Positions 1 to 8,000 of a stretch of DNA of 12,927 nt are shown piece by piece; positions within the stretch are counted from its first letter, which is position 1, and each line of letters opens with the position of its first letter. This stretch comes from Ignavibacteriales bacterium (lineage in GTDB: Bacteria; Bacteroidota; Ignavibacteria; Ignavibacteriales; Melioribacteraceae), in assembly GCA_007280825.1 (NCBI GenBank), contig QYQI01000016.1, positions 1 to 12,927 on the forward strand. Direction: 5' to 3'. Made by a program: the position numbers and the translations under genes. The notes under the pieces are model-generated. The model saw only the letters and a program-made list of their open reading frames with translations. It searched no databases and was not told the origin of the DNA.

Positions 1-85
1 AAATTGTTGACAATAAATATCTGAATAACATTTAGACTATAATTTTAACCCAATAATTATTGAAATAGTTCATTTATTAGCATTT

Positions 86-117
86 AAAAAGAGCCTGAGA
101 AAGAATTCTTAGTCTCT
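86..117 (-). terminator. Intrinsic terminator of the copper locus
   Basis: Read on the minus strand, 117-90 forms a 12-pair hairpin with two mismatches (arms AGAGACTAAGAA and TTCTCAGGCTCT, loop TTCT), followed directly by a run of T (plus-strand A86-A89). It lies 8 bases beyond the stop codon of the last gene (126-695). Hairpin plus T-run at that place fits a rho-independent terminator ending transcription that comes from the copper genes. The pairing was worked out by eye, with no folding energy computed. The remaining bases 1-85 show no gene or clear signal. Confidence 0.7.
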
Positions 118-125
118 GAATGATT

Positions 126-695
126 TTATTTATCTAGGAATTTTGACCCATCCTCACTTAAATTCTTCATATACTTTTCCGGATCTTTTTTGAATTTTTT
201 AATGCATCCTGAACAGCAAAATCCAATTGTTTTTCCTTGATATACCTCTGTGGGTGTATCAGTATCTACATCTTCACCCGTTACTGGGCAAACTTTGTTC
301 CAAATGCTAAGTTTTGCGTCGGTTGATTTATTTTCAGTTCCGGGATTTTCTTTTAATTCTGTTTCAGAAACTTTGAAACCTCTTTTTAATAATTTTTCTT
401 TAGCTTTTTCTATGGTAACTTCTTTTATATCCATTCCACATAAAGGACATTCACCTTTTTCATCTGATAAAACATTTGCTTCCATCGGGCATTGATAGAC
501 TTTGCCATCGTTATTTTTGTCTATGGATTTTAAGTCAATTACACCTTTACGAACGATACTAGAATCAGCAGTTTGTTTTCCAGACTTCATTCCTTTCATA
601 TTCATATGCATTGATTTGTCTTGAGCAAATATTGAAGATGCAATAAATAATACAGCGATGATAAAAAGTTTTGTGAAATTACTTAGTTGTAACAT
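126..695 (-). CDS. Exported protein with EF-like loop, heavy-metal-binding domain and YHS-like domain
   Basis: This is a 189-residue periplasmic protein that probably binds copper or a similar soft metal. Residues 1-25 form a signal peptide ending IFAQ, with cleavage expected near residues 24-25. A Met-rich stretch follows (MHMNMKGM, 29-36). Residues 59-66 read DKNNDGKV, like the first two thirds of an EF-hand loop. This runs into a heavy-metal-binding domain with YQCPM (67-71) and CPLCGM (83-88). Residues 132-178 resemble a YHS/TRASH domain: CPVTGE (136-141), CCSGC (160-164), then KKDPEKYM. It is the only one of the three related small proteins here to keep the first Cys and to carry the YHS part. 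A GGAGG at 700-704 lies 4 bases before the ATG, and the gene is 19 bases after the preceding related gene, so the two are surely co-transcribed. The domain calls are fairly safe; the role as metal chaperone or sink is inferred. Confidence 0.88.
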   Translation of the reverse strand: MLQLSNFTKLFIIAVLFIASSIFAQDKSMHMNMKGMKSGKQTADSSIVRKGVIDLKSIDKNNDGKVYQCPMEANVLSDEKGECPLCGMDIKEVTIEKAKEKLLKRGFKVSETELKENPGTENKSTDAKLSIWNKVCPVTGEDVDTDTPTEVYQGKTIGFCCSGCIKKFKKDPEKYMKNLSEDGSKFLDK

Positions 696-714
696 TTTTC
701 CTCCAGTAGTTGAT

Positions 715-1053
715 TTATTTTGTTTTAGAATTATGATCTAATAAATTTTTCTTTGCTGTTTCAAGCGTTACTTCTTTCAAAGTCATTTTGCAAAGTGGGC
801 AATTGCCCGGTGCATCAGAAATAACATTCCAATCCATCTGATCCTGAAATACTTTCCCATCGTTATTTTTGTCAATTGATATTAAGTCAATCGCACCTGT
901 TCGAACAATATTAGAATCAGCAGACTGTTTTTCAGGATTCATCGCCCCGTGATCATGATTATGGTTCATACCGCCCATTCCTCCCATACCGAGCATCATA
1001 CAACCCTCTAAAATTATTGACAACATGAACGAAAGAAAAATTGATTTTTTCAT
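715..1053 (-). CDS. Small exported metal-binding protein, Cys-reduced variant (copy 2)
   Basis: This 112-residue protein is a close relative of the gene at 1913-2242 and of the first half of the one at 126-695. A hydrophobic N-terminus (4-16) ends at Cys18 in the sequence ILEGC. That could be a lipobox, but Glu just before the Gly is unusual, so lipid attachment is uncertain. Next comes a Met/Gly/His stretch (MMLGMGGMGGM, HNHDHG; 19-36) that looks suited to soft-metal binding. An EF-hand-like DKNNDGKV follows (61-68), then a heavy-metal-binding domain in which the usual Y-x-C-P-M is FQDQM (69-73), while CPLCKM (85-90) is kept. An AGGAG (1059-1063) precedes the ATG. Upstream lies a kinase remnant, not a full gene. 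The role in binding periplasmic copper is inferred from domain and setting. Confidence 0.85.
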   Translation of the reverse strand: MKKSIFLSFMLSIILEGCMMLGMGGMGGMNHNHDHGAMNPEKQSADSNIVRTGAIDLISIDKNNDGKVFQDQMDWNVISDAPGNCPLCKMTLKEVTLETAKKNLLDHNSKTK

Positions 1054-1149
1054 GATGACTCCTAATTAACTGATTTATTAAATAATGTATTGTGCTACTT
1101 TACAGTAATAAAAATGCTGAAAGAGAATTTTGGATGAATTATCAATCAT

Positions 1150-1266
1150 CTATCTAAAAAATGTAATTTGAAAAGTAATTCCTTTTCCATTTGAAGACAC
1201 AACTTTGATTTCGTTCTCTATCTTTATTAAGTATCTCCAGATAAAATAACCAGCGTTGATAAATAT
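1150..1266 (-). pseudogene. Remnant of a sensor histidine kinase C-terminus
   Basis: On the minus strand, in a frame open from 1266 to a TAG at 1150-1152, the translation contains LIKIENEIKVV followed by SSNGKGITFQITFF. This matches the end of the histidine kinase ATPase domain, whose last strands typically read G-x-I-x-V-x-S-x-x-G-x-G-t-x-F-x-I-x-x-P. The part before it (GYFIWRYLIKIEN) looks like a decayed GLFI-x-R-x-LIKIHNG-type helix. The frame has a stop just upstream at 1267-1269, there is no start codon or kinase body, and the piece is about 38 codons against several hundred for a kinase. It is therefore a fossil fragment. It may be what is left of a metal-sensing kinase once linked to the pump, though the fragment alone cannot show its ligand. 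Confidence 0.6.
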
Positions 1267-1292
1267 TTATAAAATATTGGCCGTCGTTACTC

Positions 1293-1814
1293 TCATTCGT
1301 CATCTTGATTCTTCGTAGAATTATTAAGGGTCTCATATTGTTCTTTTGTCATTGAAGGCAGTTGTTTCATGAAAGCAACAATCGCCCAAATCCTATCATC
1401 CGAATGAGTTCGTCCAAATGCAGGCATGCCTGTCATTTTTATTCCGTTTTTAATTATCCAAAAAAGTTGAGGTGGAGGAATTTCTTTTACTGACTTTGCA
1501 AGGTCTGGTGGTTCTGGATAAAGTCCTTGCCCAATCTCATCACGTGAAATTCCGGGTGCACCGTGACATCCTACACACATTTCACGATAATGTACAAAAC
1601 CCAATTTTATTAAAGACGAATCAATAAGATTAGGAGCTTTGATATTTTTAGCACGATGTTCAATTGAATTATCCTTCAAAGTGTTGATAATCCAAAATGT
1701 TAATTTGTTGTGTGGTTCCATTGCGCTGATGTTATAGATACCTGAATACAGAAAAAGAATCGGCAGTGCACAAATAATTATTAATGCAAGAAATATTTTC
1801 CAATACCTTTTCAT
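1293..1814 (-). CDS. Membrane-anchored monohaem cytochrome c
   Basis: This 173-residue class I type cytochrome c probably works on the periplasmic face of the inner membrane. Residues 6-24 are a hydrophobic segment with no obvious signal peptidase site, so it may stay as an anchor. The haem attachment motif is CVGCH (80-84), and Met130 in TGMPAFG is the likely distal haem ligand. WAIVAFMKQLP (143-153) matches the closing helix of this fold. A single CxxCH means one haem. The start is supported by AAAGGA at 1820-1825. It lies between two metal-binding protein genes on the same strand, 98 bases after the first. It could pass electrons to or from copper handling, or to a quinol or terminal oxidase; nothing in the sequence decides this. 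The redox partner is unknown. Confidence 0.9.
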   Translation of the reverse strand: MKRYWKIFLALIIICALPILFLYSGIYNISAMEPHNKLTFWIINTLKDNSIEHRAKNIKAPNLIDSSLIKLGFVHYREMCVGCHGAPGISRDEIGQGLYPEPPDLAKSVKEIPPPQLFWIIKNGIKMTGMPAFGRTHSDDRIWAIVAFMKQLPSMTKEQYETLNNSTKNQDDE

Positions 1815-1912
1815 TTCAATCCTTTCGAAATCAAGAGAAAAAATTCAGACTGCCATACTCATTAGTTAGGATAGCAAATCTGTGTCTCGACACATAATCG
1901 TATATGTTAATG

Positions 1913-2242
1913 CTACTTTACTTTGAATCCGTTCTCCAACAAATTTTTCTTTGCCTTTTTCACTGTTACTTCTTTCAAAGTCATTTTACAAAGTGGGCAT
2001 TTACCGGGCTTGTCGGAAATTACATTCCAATCCATTTGATCTTGAAAAACTTTTCCATCTTTGTTCTTATCAATTCCTTTTAAATCAATTACACCTTGAT
2101 GAACGATATTTTCTGGTTTTAAAGAATCTTTTTTCATCTCCATTTTGGAATGATCACCGTGCTGATGCTCTTGAGCAAAGATCATTATTGATGACGATGC
2201 AATTAAGGTTAATGCAATTAAAAATATTTTAACTGATTTCAT
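1913..2242 (-). CDS. Small periplasmic metal-binding protein, Cys-reduced variant (copy 1)
   Basis: This 109-residue protein has a clear signal peptide (MKSVKIFLIALTL..., cleavage near FAQ, 22-24) and a mature start rich in His and Met (EHQHGDHSKMEM, 25-36). DKNKDGKV at 58-65 resembles an EF-hand loop. It leads directly into a heavy-metal-binding domain with FQDQM (66-70) in place of Y-x-C-P-M, and CPLCKM (82-87). It ends right after a helix (VKKAKKNLLENGFKVK). It is very like the product of 715-1053, and the shared block also occurs in 126-695, so the three arose by duplication. AGGAG at 2250-2254 supports the start. It sits 52 bases downstream of cusB. The likely job is to bind Cu+/Ag+ in the periplasm, perhaps as a functional counterpart of CusF, to which it has no visible sequence likeness. 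Confidence 0.87.
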   Translation of the reverse strand: MKSVKIFLIALTLIASSSIMIFAQEHQHGDHSKMEMKKDSLKPENIVHQGVIDLKGIDKNKDGKVFQDQMDWNVISDKPGKCPLCKMTLKEVTVKKAKKNLLENGFKVK

Positions 2243-2294
2243 CTTTTTACTCCTTATATATTTTTATTAGTAATTATTCTATATGAATTTGATA

Positions 2295-3575
2295 TTACAT
2301 TTTCATTCCTTCCATACCATCGGAAGAAGATTTCTTTTTTTGCGGTTGTGTAGTTCCGCCGTGTTGGTGTCCGGTTGGCATTCCGGTTTTAAGCTGGCTT
2401 TCTGAATCAATAAGGAAACCACCAGTAGCTGCAATTTCATCACCTTCTTTTATGCCAGAGATGATTTGATATTTATCTCCAAAACGATTGCCAATCTCAA
2501 CGCTGCGTGCTTCGAACATTCCATCTCCTGTTTTTGCCCATACCACGGCTCTTTTCCCCGCAATGATCACTGCATCTGCAGGTACGAGTAATCCTTGTCC
2601 ACCTGCGTTGCTGAACACAGTTTCACCATACATCTGCGGTTTAAGTTTACCACCGTAATTAGAAAATTCACTTCTTACTTTTACAGTTCTTGTTTGTGAG
2701 TTGATCACCGGATAAATAAATGTAACTCTTCCGTTAAATTCCTCACCGGGATAAGCGCGTAAATGTAATTTAACCGGACTTCCAACTTTTACATTCGATA
2801 AATTATTTTCATACACTTCAGCAATATTCCAAAGAGTAGAAAGTTCAGCAACATCATAAATTGCAGTTCCTTCATTCACATAAACGCCCTCTTGTACTTT
2901 CTTTTCAATTACAGTTCCGCTAGTATGCGAGAAGTATGTTAATGTTATATTTATCTCACGTGTTTTCTCAAGTGTTTGAATTTGCTCTGAAGTCAATCCA
3001 AATATTTCTAACTTTTTCTTTGTAGCATTAAGAAGGGAAGTAGAGTTTGAAGAATTGTTCAGTGCAATCAGATATTCATTCTGCGCTTGCACTAAATCCG
3101 GACTGTAGATTTCAAATAACGGCTGGCCTTTCTTAATATAATCTCCGGTTTTATCAACAAACAGCTTTTCAATTCTTCCGTTGAAACGCGCAGAAATTGT
3201 TTTGCGGTTGTTCTCAACAAAATCCAGATAGCTATATGCAGTAACTTGTTCTTGAAGATTTTCTTTCTTCACTATAACCGTTGAAACATTTGCGAGAACT
3301 TGTCTTTTACCGCTAAGTGTTACCATGTTGACCATGTCTTTATCATTAGTCGGTTGTTCATTTTCATCAGCAACTTTTTTGATAAGATCCATTCCGCATA
3401 TTGGGCAAGCGCCGGATCTATCCATGTGGACTTGCGGATGCATTGTGCATGTCCAATAATCTTTTTGTTTAACTTCCGTGTTTTTTTGCTTACCGTTCTC
3501 TGCAGATTTTGTGCAGCCGGAGAGTACAAGAGCAAAAGCAATAAATGGAATGAATAGATATCTCACTATTTTCAT
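2295..3575 (-). CDS. cusB: CusB-type RND periplasmic adaptor lipoprotein with N-terminal heavy-metal-binding domain
   Basis: This 426-residue membrane-fusion protein links the pump CusA to the outer-membrane channel. Residues 1-21 are a lipoprotein signal ending LSGC, so Cys21 should be lipidated. Residues 40-66 are a heavy-metal-binding domain (YWTCTMHP, then CPICGM). The adaptor body follows, with barrel-sandwich halves (ISARFNGRIEKLFV and later TSGTVIEKKVQEGVYV) around a short helical hairpin (QNEYLIALNN...), then the beta-barrel part (GSPVKLHLRAYPGEEF) and a membrane-proximal end. The last 30 or so residues are rich in His and Met (GHQHGG, GMEGMKM), probably another metal-binding tail. 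An in-frame ATG exists at 3611, but the start at 3575 is chosen because AGAGGAA sits properly before it and the lipoprotein signal begins there. It follows the channel gene by 40 bases. Confidence 0.92.
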   Translation of the reverse strand: MKIVRYLFIPFIAFALVLSGCTKSAENGKQKNTEVKQKDYWTCTMHPQVHMDRSGACPICGMDLIKKVADENEQPTNDKDMVNMVTLSGKRQVLANVSTVIVKKENLQEQVTAYSYLDFVENNRKTISARFNGRIEKLFVDKTGDYIKKGQPLFEIYSPDLVQAQNEYLIALNNSSNSTSLLNATKKKLEIFGLTSEQIQTLEKTREINITLTYFSHTSGTVIEKKVQEGVYVNEGTAIYDVAELSTLWNIAEVYENNLSNVKVGSPVKLHLRAYPGEEFNGRVTFIYPVINSQTRTVKVRSEFSNYGGKLKPQMYGETVFSNAGGQGLLVPADAVIIAGKRAVVWAKTGDGMFEARSVEIGNRFGDKYQIISGIKEGDEIAATGGFLIDSESQLKTGMPTGHQHGGTTQPQKKKSSSDGMEGMKM

Positions 3576-3580
3576 TTTTG

Positions 3581-3587
3581 TTCCTCT
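3581..3587 (-). promoter_or_regulatory. Ribosome binding site deciding the cusB start
   Basis: On the minus strand the sequence is AGAGGAA, with seven bases between its GG and the ATG at 3575-3573. It favours this start over the upstream in-frame ATG at 3611, which would place 12 extra charged residues before the lipoprotein signal. Confidence 0.6.
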
Positions 3588-3615
3588 ATTTATTCTTATA
3601 AAAATTTTCATAGTA

Positions 3616-5001
3616 TCACCTAAAACTTTTAAGAGTTGTTCCGACCATCATTTCAATTTCTGCAAGCGACATTTGTATATCGGCTTTGGACATGTAATAA
3701 TTCATCTGCTGCATCAACAACATGCGGTAAGAATCAATTACGGTTGTAACGCCGGTTCTGTTATTCTGGTAGGCAGATACTTGCGATTCCGTAGCTTTGC
3801 TATAAAGTGGAATAACTTTTTCATTGTAGAGTTTGGTTAGATCAACAGCGGTGTTATATTTAACAAGAGCCGCTTTCAATTGAGAAGTCATCTCACGCTG
3901 CATATCTGACTTTTCATATTCAATGCTGTTGATCCCGGCGTATAACTCTTCTTCCTTTGCTTTGTATTTATTTATGGACCATGGCGCAAAAGGAAGATTG
4001 ATAGAAAACATCAGTGAATACATTGTTTCTGTTTTCGGATTAAGCATTGATAAATCGCTTTTAGAAGTTAGTATCATTCCTTGCGGCATTCTCATAAACA
4101 TTCCTTGAACCATCAAGTCCGGGATCAACTCACGGTTGTTGGCGTCAATCATTGCTTTGTTCATTTCAACCATGCTGCCCATTTTTTTAAGAGATGGATT
4201 GGAGTAACCGAGCAGTTCTTCCAATTTTGATTGAGAGGAAGAAAGTATTTCTGTTGAAAAATCTGCAATAGCATAAACATCTTTTGAATCAAGATTACGT
4301 CCGAGAAGTTTATTGAGTTTGTAAATCTCAGCTTCTTTTTGTTTTTCAAGAATCAAAAGCTGGGTTTCGTAAGATGCAATTTCACTTTGAAGCGTGAGAA
4401 GATCCGCTTGATTTATCTTGTTTGTATAGTAAGATGATTCGACTGATTTGATTACATCGTTTATAAGAGAAATATTTTTCTTCTGAACTTCAATTTTCCT
4501 ATCAATTAACCAAAGTGTGTAGTAAGACATTTTTACTTGAGCAGTCAGATTGATTTTATATATTTCATAATTGTTGCCTTCAACCAAAGTGTTTTTTCTT
4601 TCAACCTCCGCCATAGCATTTAATTTCCCGCCAAGAGGAAACATTTGTGATAGAGCGAAGTTGTTGGAATTGGATTGATTGAAAACATCAAAAGTATTTG
4701 TCGGGACTTGAGAAAACTCAACCGAAAGATTCGGTGCCGGTAAAGTGTTGATAGATTCAGTTCTCTTTTCCGATGCAGTAATTTTGTATTGAAGTGATTT
4801 CAATTGCGGATTATTTTTTATCGCTTCTGCTACTAAAGAATCAACAGACTGGGCCTTCACTTCAATCATTGAAAGCAATATCATTATTATCATTAATTTT
4901 GGTACGAACAGATTAAAAATCTGTTTTACATCATCCATCAACCATCTTCCATTACCCATTTTTCTTCCTCCATCAAACATCATCCATTTTACATTTTCCA
5001 T
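3616..5001 (-). CDS. TolC-family outer-membrane channel of the Cus pump
   Basis: This 461-residue outer-membrane efflux protein should form the exit duct for CusA-CusB. After an odd N-terminal stretch (about 1-22), residues 23-50 act as signal peptide (LFVPKLMIIMILLSMIEVKA), with cleavage near AQ at 50-51. The mature part has two similar halves of long alpha-helices with heptad-like Leu/Ile spacing, as in the OEP repeats of TolC; LLGRNL marks the middle and LAEIEMMVG the end. There is no lipobox, unlike E. coli CusC. GTG at 5010 would give three more residues and overlap cusA. ATG at 5001 is preferred because GGAGG (5011-5015) lies 9 bases before it. The first 22 codons come from a repeat-like purine-rich tract, so true translation may begin at ATG 4938, just before the signal peptide. 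Confidence 0.9.
   Translation of the reverse strand: MENVKWMMFDGGRKMGNGRWLMDDVKQIFNLFVPKLMIIMILLSMIEVKAQSVDSLVAEAIKNNPQLKSLQYKITASEKRTESINTLPAPNLSVEFSQVPTNTFDVFNQSNSNNFALSQMFPLGGKLNAMAEVERKNTLVEGNNYEIYKINLTAQVKMSYYTLWLIDRKIEVQKKNISLINDVIKSVESSYYTNKINQADLLTLQSEIASYETQLLILEKQKEAEIYKLNKLLGRNLDSKDVYAIADFSTEILSSSQSKLEELLGYSNPSLKKMGSMVEMNKAMIDANNRELIPDLMVQGMFMRMPQGMILTSKSDLSMLNPKTETMYSLMFSINLPFAPWSINKYKAKEEELYAGINSIEYEKSDMQREMTSQLKAALVKYNTAVDLTKLYNEKVIPLYSKATESQVSAYQNNRTGVTTVIDSYRMLLMQQMNYYMSKADIQMSLAEIEMMVGTTLKSFR
4925..5001 (-). repeat. Purine-rich imperfect repeat forming the start of the channel gene
   Basis: On the minus strand the tract is built from short ATGGA/GATGG/AATGG-type units. It is translated as GGRKMGNGRWLMDD and similar, poor in hydrophobic residues and out of place before a signal peptide. 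I recall dispersed repeats in Bacteroidota-like genomes whose spurious translations read MENGRWMMDD or alike; this looks like one that has slipped into a gene start. The internal repetition is visible here, but kinship to a dispersed family is from memory. Confidence 0.4.
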
Positions 5002-5002
5002 A

Positions 5003-8000
5003 TTATTCACCCTCCTTCATCCAATCAGCCATTTTGGAAATTTCAAGCGTACCTTTTTTAAGTGCGTGTTCTTTCATCATTGTAAAAAGAATTGGTGTTA
5101 CAACAAGAACATGAACTGCGGAAGTCAAGAGTCCTCCAATCATTGGTGCAGTGAGCGGTTTCATAACATCAGAACCTGTGCCGGTCGCCCACATGATCGG
5201 AACAAGTCCAACCATTGCAGTAAAGACGGTCATTAGTTTTGGTCTCAATCTTAAAACTGAACCTTCGACTGTTGCTTCATAAATATCAACATCTGTTATT
5301 GGTCCTCTTTTCCCTTTTTGATGATCGCGAATTCTTCTATCCAAAGCTTCATGCAGATAAACAACCATTATAACACCGGTCTCTACTGCAATTCCATAAA
5401 GTGCAATAAATCCAACCCAAACAGCAACAGAGAAATTATAACCAAGAATGTAAACCATGTACATTCCACCTATGAGAGCGAATGGAACTGAAAGCATCAC
5501 AACGCCTGCTTCGACATAATTTTTTAGTGTTAAATAAAGAAGAAGATAGATCAACAAGAAAACTATAGGCATAATAATTTCTATTGTTTGTTGAGCTCTT
5601 ACTTTGCTTTCATATTGTCCGCTCCATGTGTAAGAATAACCTGCAGGAAGTTTCAATCCATTTTCGATAACCTTTTTTGCATCAACCATAACGTTGCCCA
5701 TATCACGCCCGCGTGTGTTCATAAAAACTATTGACCGAAGCATTCCGTTTTCACTGCTTATCATTGGAGGACCGGTTACTAAATTTATATCTGCCAATTC
5801 TGCGAGAGGCAGATAAGTAATTGCGTTTTGATTTGTGCTTGTGAGTGAAAAATCATTTTGTGTGTTAGATGCTTGCGGAATGATGCTTGCTTGGCTTGAA
5901 CTTCCCATCGAGGAAGACATCCCGCCGGAGTTACTTATACCACCGCTCATTGAACTTGAAGAAGATTGAACAGCCATAGGATTTGATAATGCGACCGGAA
6001 CGATCAAGCTTTTCAGTTCTTCAATGTTATCACGGTAATCTTTTTGATAGCGCATTCTAATCGGGAAGCGCATTCTTCCTTCGATAACAATCCCAAGATT
6101 TTGACCGCCGATAGCAATTTCAATTATGTCTTGAAGATCTCGGATGTTTACACCGTAGCGAGCGGCGATACCGCGTTTGATTTGTATGTCTAAGTAATAA
6201 CCATTCTGAACTCTTTCAGCCACAACATCTGCTGCGCCGTTTACTGTCTTCAATAATTTTTCCGCTTTGATGGCGTATGTTTCAAGAGTATCAAGATCCG
6301 GACCGAAAATTTTGAAACCGATATCAGTTCTAACGCCTGTGGAAAGCATATTTATTCTATTTATGATCGGCTGAGTCCAGCCGTTACGTACGCCGGGTAT
6401 TTGTAATTTTGAATCGAGTTCGGCAACGATATCTTGCTTAGTAATCCCGGGTCTCCATTCGCTTTTTGGTTTGAGCAAAATTATTGTTTCAATCATGCTG
6501 AGAGGTGCGTTGTCTGTTGCGGTTTCCGCACGTCCGGTTTTTCCAAGGACGTGATGAACTTCGGGAACCGACTTAATAATTTTATCCTGTTCCTGTAAAA
6601 TCCTATTCACCTCAGCAATAGAAGCCCCGGGCAAAGTAACCGGCATATAAAGAATTGAACCTTCATCAAGCGGGGGCATAAACTCGCTGCCGGTGTTAAG
6701 AATCATTGGAATAGTTATAAGAAGAGCAATTACATTAATAGCAATAGTAATTTTTCTGTGTTTAAGCACCCAATGAATTACCGGCGCATAAAGTTTAATA
6801 AAAAAGTGTGTGGTTGGATTTTTATCTTCCGGTTTGAACTTACCTCGCATCAGCATTGTCATCAAGACGGGAATTAGAGAAATAACTACAATAGCAGATC
6901 CGATCAGTGCAAATGATTTTGTGTAAGCCAGTGGATGAAATAGTTTTCCTTCCTGCCCGGTTAATAAGAATACCGGAAGAAAAGAAACTAGGATAATTAA
7001 TTCAGAAAAGAAGATTGCTCTACCGACTTGTTTTGCAGAATCAATTGAAATGCGTTTATATTCTTCCGGCGTTAGGTGTCCTTTCTCCTCGATTGCCTTG
7101 GCTAAATTTCTGTACGCGTTTTCCACAAGTACAATGGAAGAATCGACTATTACTCCCACCGCTAAAATTATTCCGCCGAGCGACATAATGTTTGATGAGA
7201 TTCCGAATAGATACATCAGAATGAAAGCGATAAGAATTGCTATCGGCAGTTCAATTAAAATTCTTACAATACTTCTAAAATGAAGTAAGAAAATCATTAC
7301 CATTATAGAAACTGTGATAGAAGCTTCAATCAAAGCCCTTTCCAAAGTTCCAACAGCTTCTTTAATCAATGTGCTTCTATCATAGGATGTAACAATCTCA
7401 ACACCGGGAGGAAGACCGGGAGTGATCTCTTTAATTTTTTCTTTAACGCGGTCAATAACTCTTTGCGCATTCTCGCCGGTTCGCATAACTACAATTCCGC
7501 CGACAACTTGTCCTTCACCGTTCTTTTCCATCGCGCCGCGTCTTATATCTCCTCCTAAAGAAACCGATGCAACATTTTTAATAAGGATCGGAATTCCATT
7601 CGATGCGGTTTTTATTACCGTGTTTTCAACATCATCTTTTGATTTGATGTAACCTTGACCTCGCACAAAATATTCCGCATCGCTTACTTCTAAGATTTTT
7701 CCGCCAACTTCGTTATTGCTTCTTTGAACAGCATTTACAACATCAGCGACTGTTAAATTGTAAGCGCGGAGATCGGTTGGGTTAACATCAACTTGATATT
7801 GTTTAACAAATCCGCCGATGCTTGCAACTTCTGCAACTCCGTCAACGGAAGAAAGTTTGTAACGTATATACCAATCTTGAACAGCGCGAAGTGCGCCAAG
7901 ATCATATCCTTTACCTTCAACAGTATACCAATAGACGTGACCAACGCCGGTTCCATCCGGTCCAAGAGAAGGAACAACTCCGCCCGGAAGTTGCGCTTGA

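Noticed and set aside
7..43. TTGACA and TATAAT on the plus strand near the window start as a promoter
   Set aside because: The boxes are 25 bases apart, too far for a sigma-70 promoter, and the next plus-strand gene is thousands of bases away.
1154..1336. A 60-codon minus-strand frame overlapping the end of the cytochrome gene
   Set aside because: It overlaps the cytochrome in another frame and has no ribosome site or family likeness. The meaningful frame in this place is the neighbouring one, which spells a histidine kinase tail.
1881..1894. Hairpin TGTGTC/GACACA between the cytochrome and the metal-binding protein gene as a terminator
   Set aside because: The stem is only six pairs with a tiny loop and no proper T-run follows on the minus strand.
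3576..3611. Earlier ATG for cusB
   Set aside because: It adds MKIFIRINRGTK before a complete lipoprotein signal, and a better-placed ribosome site precedes ATG 3575.
5002..5010. GTG start of the channel gene, overlapping the end of cusA
   Set aside because: It would leave no gap to the GGAGG at 5011-5015; ATG 5001 has a normal spacing of nine.
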